Shown here in pieces: positions 17,250-24,777 of a stretch of 64,000 bases of DNA. The notes under the pieces are model-generated. The model was not told the origin of the DNA and ran no database searches. It worked only from the letters and a program-made list of their open reading frames with translations. This stretch comes from Paralcaligenes ureilyticus. GTDB lineage: Bacteria > Pseudomonadota > Gammaproteobacteria > Burkholderiales > Burkholderiaceae_B. Location: positions 62,001 to 126,000 of the forward strand of contig NZ_SMAJ01000012.1 of the NCBI RefSeq assembly GCF_004346225.1, in the 5' to 3' direction. Numbering within the stretch: the stretch's first letter is position 1; every line of letters begins with the position of its first letter. The position numbers were made by a program, and so were the translations under genes.

Positions 17250-17792
17250 ATGAGTCGCCTTGCCATACAAACCGTTGAAAGTGCTCCCGCCGAAGCCAAA
17301 GCACGCCTGGACGCTGCGCAGAAAAGCAGCGGCTTTTTGCCTAACCTATTGGGCGTGCTAGCTAACGCCCCCACCGCGCTCGAAACGTATCAGACGGTGA
17401 GCGCGATCAATGCGCGCACCAGCCTGTCGGCCACGGAACGCGAGGTGGTGCAGATTACCGCGGCCACCCGCAATGGCTGCGGCTTTTGCGTCGCGGGCCA
17501 CACCGCCATTGCCCGCAAAAAAATTCAAATGCCTGAAGAGCTGCTGATCGCGCTGCGCGGCACGAAGGCTTTAACCGACCCCAGGCTAAACGCCCTGGCC
17601 CTGTTTACGCTGGCGATCATTGAACACAAGGGCCGCGTATCCGACGACGAGCTCCAGGGCTTCCTGGCGGCGGGCTATACACAAGCCAGCGCGCTCGAAG
17701 TGGTATTGGGTGTCAGCCTGGCCACTCTGTGCAATTACGCCAACAACCTGGCGCAGACCCCCATCAATACCGAACTTGAAGCGTTTGCCTGA
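17250..17792 (+). CDS. AhpD-like / carboxymuconolactone decarboxylase family protein
   Basis: A 180-residue helical protein. The redox motif is C77-G-F-C80 followed by H84 in NGCGFCVAGHT, as in AhpD-type alkylhydroperoxidases, with an EREVVQITAATRN helix before it. Such proteins reduce peroxides or act as general thiol-redox partners. The start ATG at 17250 gives the normal MSRLAI beginning; a longer open frame upstream has no family similarity. It is the first gene of a six-gene operon with a flavoprotein, a rubredoxin and an ABC transporter, 12 bp before the next gene. A role in peroxide removal beside an oxygen-using flavoenzyme is inference. Confidence 0.88.
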   Translation: MSRLAIQTVESAPAEAKARLDAAQKSSGFLPNLLGVLANAPTALETYQTVSAINARTSLSATEREVVQITAATRNGCGFCVAGHTAIARKKIQMPEELLIALRGTKALTDPRLNALALFTLAIIEHKGRVSDDELQGFLAAGYTQASALEVVLGVSLATLCNYANNLAQTPINTELEAFA

Positions 17793-17804
17793 GCCGACAC
17801 AATC

Positions 17805-18929
17805 ATGACATCGTCCAATGCTGCGGAATCGCTGCTCGATGCGGTGAAAGCACAGATCAAAGCCGAACTTGCCCCCATCGCCCAGGCCATCGATGAAGAT
17901 GGCCTTTTCCCTGCCGGCTACCTCCAGAAACTGGGTGCTTTGGGAGGCTTTGGGGCGAGTGTTCCCATCGAATACGGCGGCCTGGGGCTCGACCTGTCCA
18001 CCCAAATCGACGTCACGGCTGAAGTCGGCCGTGAATGCGGATCGACCGCATTCCTGGTGTGGTGCCAGTCTATTTGCGCCTGGTATTTGCAGCACTCACC
18101 CAACGAAGCCGTGCGTGCGCGTTACCTCGCGCGCGTGGTCAAAGGGTCGCTGTTATCGGGCACCGGCATGTCCAATACGGCCAAACATCTGGCCGGAATC
18201 GAAAGACTCTATCTACGTGCCCGCCGCGACGGCGATGACTACATTGTCGACGGTACCCTGCCCTGGGTCTCCAACGTCGGCGCCGAGCATCTGGTTATCG
18301 TGGCAGCCGAGGTCGAAGCCGAAGGCTATGTCATGTTTGCCGTGCATGGCAGCGCGGCAGGCTTGGGCTTGCACCCCTGCCCCGAGTTTTCCGGAATGGA
18401 AGGTACACAAACGCTAAACCTGCGCTTCAAAGATGTCCGCATTGAAGCCGCGGACGTACTGGCCCACCCTCGCCAGTTTGTCCAATACATGCAACGCATC
18501 AAGGCTGGATTCATTTTGGGGCAGACGGGCATGGGTTTCGGCGTTATCGAGGGCTGCCTGAAAACCATACGCGAAAGCAATATCAGCCACGGACACGTCA
18601 ATTTATTTCTTGACGCGCAAGGCGCCGAGCTGGCTGCCGAGCTGGCCGAAATCAAGACGGCGGCCAGCGCATTGGCCAAGCAGGCCCAACATGGCATCGC
18701 ACCTTTGCTGCCCGTACTGAAAGTGCGTGCACAGACATCGGAGCTCGCGCTCAAGGCCGCCAACTCGGCCATGTTGCACGCCGGAGCCCGCGGCTATCTG
18801 ATGCGCCATCCGGCACAGCGCCGCTTGCGAGAAGCCGTGTTCGTTGCCATCGTCACGCCCGCGCTGAAACACCTGCGCAAGGAAATCCACGATCTCGAAA
18901 TCCATCAGCCGCATGCCGAGGCCGCGTGA
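17805..18929 (+). CDS. Acyl-CoA dehydrogenase-fold flavoprotein, possibly a monooxygenase
   Basis: A 374-residue protein with the three-domain acyl-CoA dehydrogenase fold: N-terminal helices with SVPIEYGGLGLD, the middle strand SGTGMSNTAKHLAGIE, and a C-terminal four-helix domain. In dehydrogenases the last block reads YEGT..IQR and supplies the catalytic glutamate. Here the aligned block is VTPALKHLRK, so the catalytic base is missing. The fold without that residue is typical of flavin-dependent monooxygenases such as the DszC/SfnB group. The stop overlaps the rubredoxin start (ATGA). With a nitrate/sulfonate-type transporter downstream, oxidation of an organosulfur or organonitrogen compound is a reasonable guess, not shown. 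Confidence 0.78.
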   Translation: MTSSNAAESLLDAVKAQIKAELAPIAQAIDEDGLFPAGYLQKLGALGGFGASVPIEYGGLGLDLSTQIDVTAEVGRECGSTAFLVWCQSICAWYLQHSPNEAVRARYLARVVKGSLLSGTGMSNTAKHLAGIERLYLRARRDGDDYIVDGTLPWVSNVGAEHLVIVAAEVEAEGYVMFAVHGSAAGLGLHPCPEFSGMEGTQTLNLRFKDVRIEAADVLAHPRQFVQYMQRIKAGFILGQTGMGFGVIEGCLKTIRESNISHGHVNLFLDAQGAELAAELAEIKTAASALAKQAQHGIAPLLPVLKVRAQTSELALKAANSAMLHAGARGYLMRHPAQRRLREAVFVAIVTPALKHLRKEIHDLEIHQPHAEAA

Positions 18930-19093
18930 TGACGCAATGGATGTGCGGCCCTTGCGGTTATATCTATGATGAAGCGGCAGGCATGCCTGAAGATGGCATC
19001 CCCCCCGGCACCCCATTTTCGGCGATTGCCGATGATTGGGTTTGCCCGGACTGCGGGGTTACCAAGGCCGACTTCTTTCTTATTCCCGACTAA
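18929..19093 (+). CDS. Rubredoxin (54 residues)
   Basis: A complete small iron protein. The two knuckles are C6-G-P-C9-G-Y and C39-P-D-C42-G, with Y11, Y13, P40 and the aromatic core W37/F30 as in classical rubredoxins. The ATG overlaps the preceding flavoprotein stop by one base, and the stop is 2 bp before the next ATG. Rubredoxin carries single electrons to partner oxidoreductases. Its placement inside this operon suggests it supplies or accepts electrons for the adjacent acyl-CoA dehydrogenase-fold flavoprotein, an uncommon pairing. Confidence 0.95.
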   Translation: MTQWMCGPCGYIYDEAAGMPEDGIPPGTPFSAIADDWVCPDCGVTKADFFLIPD

Positions 19094-19095
19094 AG

Positions 19096-19923
19096 ATGGA
19101 CATGCCACTTCACGCCTCGCCGGCCCGCAATATCGTCCTCGATGCCAATGGAATCGAGCTGAGCTACCCTCAGGAAAATCGGGCAAGCAATACTGTGCTG
19201 CACGATTTTTCGTTGCAGCTGGCGCAAGGCGAAATTGTGGCGGTACTGGGTCCCAGCGGTGTAGGAAAATCGTCTTTGCTGCGCGTACTGGCCGGTCTGC
19301 AAGCGCCGGACAAAGGCATAGTGCATGTCAAGGGCGAACCACTTCGCGGCCCGCATCCGCGCTTGAGTTTTGTCTTCCAGGACCCCAGCCTGCTGCCCTG
19401 GCTGACTCTGGAAGAGAACGTTGGCTTTGGCCTGGACTTCACCCATCAGGCGCCCATTACCCGTGACGAAAAGCAGCAACGCGTACGCGCCGCCATTGCC
19501 GAAGTCGACTTGCAGCGCGCCTCCCAACGCTATCCGGCGGAACTGTCCGGCGGCATGGCGCAGCGCACGGCGCTGGCCCGAAGCCTCGCCCGGCAGCCAG
19601 AGATACTGCTTCTGGACGAACCATTTAGCGCACTCGATGAAATCACCCGCGGCGAGATGCAGACCTTGCTGCAGCAAATTACCGTGCGCCGCCAGGCATC
19701 GGCAATTTTGGTGACACACGATATCGACGAAGCCCTGATTCTGGCCGACCGCATTTTGCTTATCGGCCGCTACCCGGGGCGTCTGATCGGCCAATGGCAT
19801 ATCGATCAGCCCCATCCGCGCGATGAGGCCGCGCCCGAACTCATTCACCTACGGATCGAAATCGTTGCGGCGCTGCGCGATGCTCGCCGCACCGCGCCTC
19901 ACCACGCTCACCTGGACTCTTGA
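19096..19923 (+). CDS. ABC transporter ATP-binding protein (SsuB/TauB/NrtD-like)
   Basis: A 275-residue ATPase: Walker A GPSGVGKSS, Q-loop FQDPSLLPWLTLEENVGFGL, signature LSGGMAQRTALARSLA, Walker B ILLLDEPFSALDE and switch TLLVTHD-like AILVTHDIDEAL. The PSLLPWLT and EPFSALDE forms are typical of nitrate/sulfonate/taurine importers. The ATG at 19096 sits 2 bp after the rubredoxin stop; an upstream extension of the frame overlaps rubredoxin and is not used. It pairs with the binding protein and permease downstream. Confidence 0.92.
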   Translation: MDMPLHASPARNIVLDANGIELSYPQENRASNTVLHDFSLQLAQGEIVAVLGPSGVGKSSLLRVLAGLQAPDKGIVHVKGEPLRGPHPRLSFVFQDPSLLPWLTLEENVGFGLDFTHQAPITRDEKQQRVRAAIAEVDLQRASQRYPAELSGGMAQRTALARSLARQPEILLLDEPFSALDEITRGEMQTLLQQITVRRQASAILVTHDIDEALILADRILLIGRYPGRLIGQWHIDQPHPRDEAAPELIHLRIEIVAALRDARRTAPHHAHLDS

Positions 19924-19931
19924 GAACCATC

Positions 19932-21134
19932 ATGAAAACACCCGCCAGCCCAACCGCCACCGCGGACGCACGCCGCCAATTTCTAAAACTCTCCGCCATG
20001 TTTACGGCCGCGGGTGCGCTGCCTCTGCTGCAAACCTACAACAAAGCCATAGCCGCCGAGCCCAGCGCTCCCCTGCGAATCGGCTATCTGGCCGTGACCG
20101 ATTCCACGCCGCTGCTGGTCGCACACCACAAGCGCTTTTTCCAGGATCAGGGGCTGGAAGTCGACCCGCCACGCCGGTTTCGCAGTTGGGCGCAAGTAGT
20201 AGAAGCGTTTTTAAGCGGCCAGGTCAACGTAGTGCACCTGCTCTCGCCCATGACGGTATGGGCCCGGTACGGCAGCCAGGCACGCGCCAAGGTGGTGGCC
20301 TGGAACCATATGTCGGGCTCCAGCCTGACGGTGCTGCCCGAGGTGAATCAACTCACGGATCTGGGCGGCAAGACCGTTGCCATTCCGTTCTGGTACTCCA
20401 TCCATAACGTGGTGCTGCAATACATACTGAAGAACCAGGGCATCGAAGCGATCAGCGACGGCACGCCTGGGCCGAAACAGGTCAAGCTGGTGGTCATGTC
20501 GCCCGCCGACATGCTGCCTGCGCTATCCACCCGGCAGATCGCAGGATATACCGTTGCAGAGCCGTTCAATGCGTCGGCCGAATTGCTCAAGGTGGGCAAG
20601 ATCATGCGGTTTACCAGCGACGTGTGGAAGGACCACGCTTGCTGCGTGGTGCTCATGCACGAAAACGACCTGGAGCAGCGTCCAGCCTGGTCGCAAAAGG
20701 TGATCAACGGCATCGTGCAAGCCCAGGCCTGGATCCTCGATCATCGCGACGAAACGGCGCACATTCTGTCCAAGAGCAACCCTGACCATTACACGCCGCA
20801 CAGCTACGAAACGCTAGCCCGCGTGCTTGTGCCTCATCCAGAGCAAAACGCTTTGTACGAGGCGTCGGGCGCCATCCGCCATCCTGACTGGAAAGAAAAA
20901 CGCATCGACTTCCAGCCCTTCCCTTTCCCCAGCTACACCGAAGCGCTGGTGTCGATGCTCAAAAGCACATTGGTTTCCGGCAAAAACGATTTTTTGCAGG
21001 CGCTGGACCCTGCCTTTGTAGCCAAAGATCTGGTCGACGATCGCTTTGTCAGAAAGGCTATTGCCGCAGTAGGCGGAATGTCGGCCTTCGGCCTGCCCGA
21101 CTCGTTTACCCGCCGCGAAACCATTGAGGCGTGA
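19932..21134 (+). CDS. ABC transporter substrate-binding protein (NMT1/SsuA-like) with Tat signal
   Basis: A 400-residue exported protein. The ATG at 19932 is preferred over the TTG at 19920. A twin-arginine motif RRQFLK at residues 18-23 and a hydrophobic stretch ending AIAAEP indicate Tat export, meaning folding or cofactor loading before export. The mature part begins LRIGYLAVTDSTPLLVAHHKRFF and has a typical nitrate/sulfonate binding layout. The chain is longer than most SsuA proteins (about 320) and has a C-terminal extension. It is coupled to the ATPase (8-bp gap) and the permease (overlap). Confidence 0.9.
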   Translation: MKTPASPTATADARRQFLKLSAMFTAAGALPLLQTYNKAIAAEPSAPLRIGYLAVTDSTPLLVAHHKRFFQDQGLEVDPPRRFRSWAQVVEAFLSGQVNVVHLLSPMTVWARYGSQARAKVVAWNHMSGSSLTVLPEVNQLTDLGGKTVAIPFWYSIHNVVLQYILKNQGIEAISDGTPGPKQVKLVVMSPADMLPALSTRQIAGYTVAEPFNASAELLKVGKIMRFTSDVWKDHACCVVLMHENDLEQRPAWSQKVINGIVQAQAWILDHRDETAHILSKSNPDHYTPHSYETLARVLVPHPEQNALYEASGAIRHPDWKEKRIDFQPFPFPSYTEALVSMLKSTLVSGKNDFLQALDPAFVAKDLVDDRFVRKAIAAVGGMSAFGLPDSFTRRETIEA

Positions 21135-21142
21135 GCCTTATC

Positions 21143-21922
21143 ATGCGCGCGAACGTCAAACTCACCCAATCCAGCGTCCGCCTGGGGCTAAGCCTGCTGG
21201 GCCTGGCTACTCTGCTGATGGCATGGTCGATCGCCACACGATGGCTTGGCCAAAGCGTGGCGCTCGCCGGCCTGCTCGGTCCCGGCCACACGTTCGAAAG
21301 CCTGTATCAGCTCGTGGTGCAAAACCAGCTCACCGTGCACACGCTCATCAGCCTTAAACGCGTACTTGTCAGCCTGGCTCTTGCGTTGGGGTTGGGAGTG
21401 CCTATCGGGCTGGCCGTGGGAACATCGCGCGCGCTGCACAACAGTACCAGCAGCGCATTCCAATTCTTGCGCATGATCTCGCCGCTATCGTGGATGCCCA
21501 TCGCCGTAATGGTGTTTGGCATAGGCGACGCGCCTATTTATTTTCTACTGACCTTTGCCGCCATCTGGCCGATCATTCTGAACACAGCGGCGGGCGTGCG
21601 CCAGATCGATCCGAAATGGCTCATGCTGGCCCGTAGCCTGAGCGCAACGCGCCGGGAGATTTTGTTCAGAATCATGCTGCCCGGCATATTGGGAGACATC
21701 CTGACCGGCCTGCGCCTGGCCATCGGCATCGTCTGGATAGTCCTGGTACCCTGCGAAATGCTGGGCGTCAGTTCGGGGTTAGGCTATTTTATTCTCGACA
21801 CGCGCGACCGCCTTGCCTATTCCGAGCTAATGGCGGTTATCGTGCTGATCGGCGCATTGGGGTTCTTGCTTGACGGCTGCGCCCAGAAACTGCACCAGCG
21901 CTGGACGCATCAGGCGGGTTGA
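21143..21922 (+). CDS. ABC transporter permease (SsuC/TauC-like)
   Basis: An inner-membrane permease with about six hydrophobic segments. The EAA loop reads RSLSATRREILFRIMLPGILGDILTGLRLAIG, followed by IVWIVLVPCEMLGVSSGLGYFI, both diagnostic of the nitrate/sulfonate/taurine permease family. Two starts are possible: GTG at 21131, overlapping the binding-protein stop, or ATG at 21143. I chose the ATG (259 residues) because the GTG has its only purine-rich site too close. It is the last gene of the six-gene operon and converges with uvrD. Confidence 0.9.
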   Translation: MRANVKLTQSSVRLGLSLLGLATLLMAWSIATRWLGQSVALAGLLGPGHTFESLYQLVVQNQLTVHTLISLKRVLVSLALALGLGVPIGLAVGTSRALHNSTSSAFQFLRMISPLSWMPIAVMVFGIGDAPIYFLLTFAAIWPIILNTAAGVRQIDPKWLMLARSLSATRREILFRIMLPGILGDILTGLRLAIGIVWIVLVPCEMLGVSSGLGYFILDTRDRLAYSELMAVIVLIGALGFLLDGCAQKLHQRWTHQAG

Positions 21923-21957
21923 TCGCAAGAGTTGAAATAGCGTTTGAGGTTGGAGAC

Positions 21958-22039
21958 GGCAGCCACAAGGGCTGCCGCTACAACTGCGTACCCGTGAATA
22001 ATTTAGCGCCATCTGTAGCGGCAGCCCTTGTGGCTGCCA
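21958..22039. repeat. GTAG-hairpin REP doublet (B then A)
   Basis: Inverted copy at 21958-21982 and forward copy at 22014-22039, both with the GGCAGCC/GGCTGCC stem. Directly followed by the long structured hairpin at 22055. Confidence 0.86.
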
Positions 22040-22054
22040 TTTTCAACAACGGTA

Positions 22055-22304
22055 GCGCCGTGGCCGGTTAAGGTGGGGCGGGCGACTCGGGCACGCCGGG
22101 CGGATGGACGGCTTCGGGGAGGCAAGGCGCGCGCTGTTTGAGTGGGAGCTTGCGAATAGCCCAGTGGGCTATTCGCCCCACGAGTTCGCGCGCCGCCCCG
22201 AAGCCGCCCATCCGCCCGGGGAGTTCTGGCGAAGCCAGAACCGTGCACGTCGGAGCCTGACCTACCTTAATCGGGTGCGGCGCGGGGCTAGAAGGTTTTA
22301 TAAC
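22055..22304 (+). repeat. Long covarying hairpin element, copy 1 (unknown structured RNA or mobile hairpin)
   Basis: A nested foldback of about 230 nt plus a conserved tail. Stems: outer GCGCCG..GGTTAAGG with CCTTAATC..CGGCGC (three mismatches); 22097-22107 with 22208-22218; 22109-22119 with 22196-22206; 22126-22133 with 22187-22194; GTGGG 22142-22146 with CCCAC 22177-22181; an 11-bp tip 22152-22162 with 22166-22176 closed by AGT; and a side hairpin 22223-22230 with 22234-22241 closed by GAA. The tail is CGGGGCTAGAAGGTTTTATA. Copy 2 at 34805-35054 keeps loops and tail but changes stems on both sides. It lies between convergent genes. No open frame is supported. The strand is arbitrary. Confidence 0.8.
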
Positions 22305-22342
22305 CAAGATACGGCGATGTAAAAAATGCCATCTGCAGCGAA

Positions 22343-22368
22343 TGCCACCCACAAGGGGTGGCGCTACA
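22343..22368. repeat. GTAG-hairpin REP (B, CCACCC flavour)
   Basis: Stem GCCACCC/GGGTGGC with loop ACAAG. Together with about 18 bp before it (ATGCCAYCTGCAGCGAA), it matches the sequence after the second long hairpin (35108-35151), so hairpin and REP travel or evolve as one composite. Confidence 0.83.
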
Positions 22369-22389
22369 AGCTACCGCTACAAACGCGAA

Positions 22390-24777
22390 TCAAGCGGCGA
22401 TCACTTCCAGCTTGGCCACGCCCAACGCCAGAGTTTTGGGGCCGACGTCGCGAAACTGAATTTGCGCCTGCGCATCCTGGCCGCTGCCGCTTAGCCCGAT
22501 AATCGTGCCGTCGCCAAATTTTTGATGATGCACGCCTTGGCCAATGCGGAAATGCTGGTCGCCCACCGTCACGCCCGAGGTCAGGCTACGCGGCGCGCGT
22601 GGCGCAATGGTGCCGCTAGACGGGCGATTGTAGGCATCGCCACGGCGATAAGCGCCGCCCCCCGCGCTCGACCGAGCACCCGAGCCGGTATCATCGCCCC
22701 ATGTTGCAGCGTCCCGGGCCAAACCGGCCTTGGGGGTCAGCCACTTAAGATGCTCTTGCGGAATCTCGTCCAAAAACCGCGACCGCATGGCGTAGCGGGT
22801 CTGGCCGTGCAACATGCGGCTTTGGGCCAGGGTTATGTACAAACGTTCGCGCGCGCGCGTGATGGCCACATACATCAGGCGGCGTTCTTCTTCCAGACCG
22901 GCAGGTTCAAGCAGACTGTTTTCATGCGGAAACAGGCCCTCCTCCACACCGGTAATAAACACGGCATCGAATTCCAGCCCCTTGGCGGCATGCACCGTCA
23001 TAAGCTGCACCGCATCCTGGCCCGCCTGAGCCTGATTGTCGCCCGCTTCGAGCGAGGCATAACTTAGAAATGCCGCCAAAGGCGACATGGTCTGCTCGAG
23101 CACCGCCCCGGCAAACCCGGAATCGTCCAACGCCCTGATGGGTACATCGGCTGCATCGAGCTCGGCCGGCTCATCCGTACCCAATACCTCTGGAGGCGTT
23201 GCAGGAACAGGCTGCTCGATCATGCGTCCGGCGGGCAAACCCTCGAAATTTTCCTCGGCCGCAAACACCGTGGCCGCATTGACCAGCTCCTGCAAGTTTT
23301 CCAGGCGTTCGGCGCCCTCTTTTTCATTCTGATAATAGTTGCGCAAGCCACTGTGATGAATCACATGTTCGATCAGCTCGGGCAACGACACCACCTGCGC
23401 CTCATGGGCCATGCTTTCAATCAGCGCCGCAAATTTCAACAGGTTGCCGCCGCCTTTGCCGCTCATCAAAGGAACGGCCTGGCACAAGCTGATATTGTGC
23501 TCGCGCGCCAGATCGGCCAGTTGCTCAAGCGTGCGCGCACCTATGCCTCGCGTGGGGAAATTGACGACCCGCAGCCACGAGGTATCGTCGTTGCGGTTAT
23601 CCATCAGCCGCAAATAGGCCAGGGCGTGCTTGACCTCCTGGCGTTCAAAAAACCGCAAACCGCCATACACTTTGTACGAAATACCTGCTGAAAACAAGGC
23701 ATGCTCGATAACGCGGGATTGTGCATTGCTGCGATACAGCACCGCAATCTGGCTGCGCAGGCCGCCATCGTGGATGAGCGCCTTGATTTCGTCTATAACC
23801 CACCGAGCCTCGAGCAGGTCGGACGGCTGCTCGGCCACGCGCACCGGCTCGCCCGCACCTTGCTCGGTCCACAGGTTTTTGCCCAGGCGCGACGTATTAT
23901 GGGCAATCAGCGCATTGGCCGAGTCCAGGATATGACCGTAGGACCGATAGTTCTGCTCCAGGCGTATCACCGTGCCACGCGCATAGTCGCGCTGAAAGTC
24001 GGCCATATTGCCTACATCGGCGCCGCGAAAAGCATAAATCGACTGATCATCGTCGCCCACCGCAAATATCGATGCGCCGCCGCCCGACAGTAGAATCAGC
24101 CAGCGATACTGCAAGGCATTGGTATCCTGAAACTCGTCAACCAGAATATGCCGGAAGCGCCGCTGATAATGTTCACGTATGGGAGCATTACGCTGCAACA
24201 GTTCGTAGGAACGCAGCAACAGTTCCGGGAAATCGACCACGCCGTCGCGTTCGCATTGCGCCTGATACAGTTTATATATCTCAATCAGGCGGCGCCGATG
24301 ATCATCCCAGGCCTCGATATCGCTGGGGCGTTCACCCTGCTCTTTAGCACCATTGATGAATCGCTGCACGTCGCGAGGCGGGTACTTTTCGTCGTCGATC
24401 CCCGCACCCTTGAGCAAGCGCTTGATAGAGGCCAGTTGATCGGCGCTATCAAGAATCTGGAAGGTCTGGATCAGGCCGGCATCCCGATAGTGGGCGCGCA
24501 ACATGCGATTGCACAGCCCGTGGAACGTACCCACCCATAGCCCTCGCGTATTGATAGGCAAGAGACTCGTCAGGCGCGTAAGCATTTCACGCGCCGACTT
24601 GTTGGTGAACGTAACGGCCAACAGCCCAAACGGACTGGCCTGACTGGTTTGAATCAGCCAGGCCATGCGGGTCGTGAGTACTCGGGTTTTGCCGCTCCCC
24701 GCACCGGCCAGAACCAGTGCGTGTTGGGGAGGAAGTGTGACCGCGGCTTGTTGTTCGGGGTTAAGGCGATCGATCAT
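22390..24777 (-). CDS. uvrD: ATP-dependent DNA helicase UvrD
   Basis: A 795-residue superfamily 1 helicase. Q-motif LNPEQQAAV, Walker A AGAGSGKT (24-31), motif Ia TFTNKSAREM, motif II VDEFQDTNALQ, motif III GDDDQSIYAFRGAD, motif IV RLEQNYRS, motif V TVHAAKGLEFDAVF and motif VI VAITRARERL are all present. The C terminus (HFRIGQGVHHQKFGDGTIIG) is the Tudor-like domain of UvrD/PcrA that contacts RNA polymerase. This supports UvrD over Rep. It acts in nucleotide excision and mismatch repair. The start overlaps the stop of the desaturase gene by 4 nt, so the two are co-transcribed. Confidence 0.93.
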   Translation of the reverse strand: MIDRLNPEQQAAVTLPPQHALVLAGAGSGKTRVLTTRMAWLIQTSQASPFGLLAVTFTNKSAREMLTRLTSLLPINTRGLWVGTFHGLCNRMLRAHYRDAGLIQTFQILDSADQLASIKRLLKGAGIDDEKYPPRDVQRFINGAKEQGERPSDIEAWDDHRRRLIEIYKLYQAQCERDGVVDFPELLLRSYELLQRNAPIREHYQRRFRHILVDEFQDTNALQYRWLILLSGGGASIFAVGDDDQSIYAFRGADVGNMADFQRDYARGTVIRLEQNYRSYGHILDSANALIAHNTSRLGKNLWTEQGAGEPVRVAEQPSDLLEARWVIDEIKALIHDGGLRSQIAVLYRSNAQSRVIEHALFSAGISYKVYGGLRFFERQEVKHALAYLRLMDNRNDDTSWLRVVNFPTRGIGARTLEQLADLAREHNISLCQAVPLMSGKGGGNLLKFAALIESMAHEAQVVSLPELIEHVIHHSGLRNYYQNEKEGAERLENLQELVNAATVFAAEENFEGLPAGRMIEQPVPATPPEVLGTDEPAELDAADVPIRALDDSGFAGAVLEQTMSPLAAFLSYASLEAGDNQAQAGQDAVQLMTVHAAKGLEFDAVFITGVEEGLFPHENSLLEPAGLEEERRLMYVAITRARERLYITLAQSRMLHGQTRYAMRSRFLDEIPQEHLKWLTPKAGLARDAATWGDDTGSGARSSAGGGAYRRGDAYNRPSSGTIAPRAPRSLTSGVTVGDQHFRIGQGVHHQKFGDGTIIGLSGSGQDAQAQIQFRDVGPKTLALGVAKLEVIAA

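Noticed and set aside
22003-22352. Small open frames on both strands across the long hairpin
   Set aside because: They are made of stem sequence and REP, match no protein family, and the base changes between the two copies follow pairing rather than codon position.
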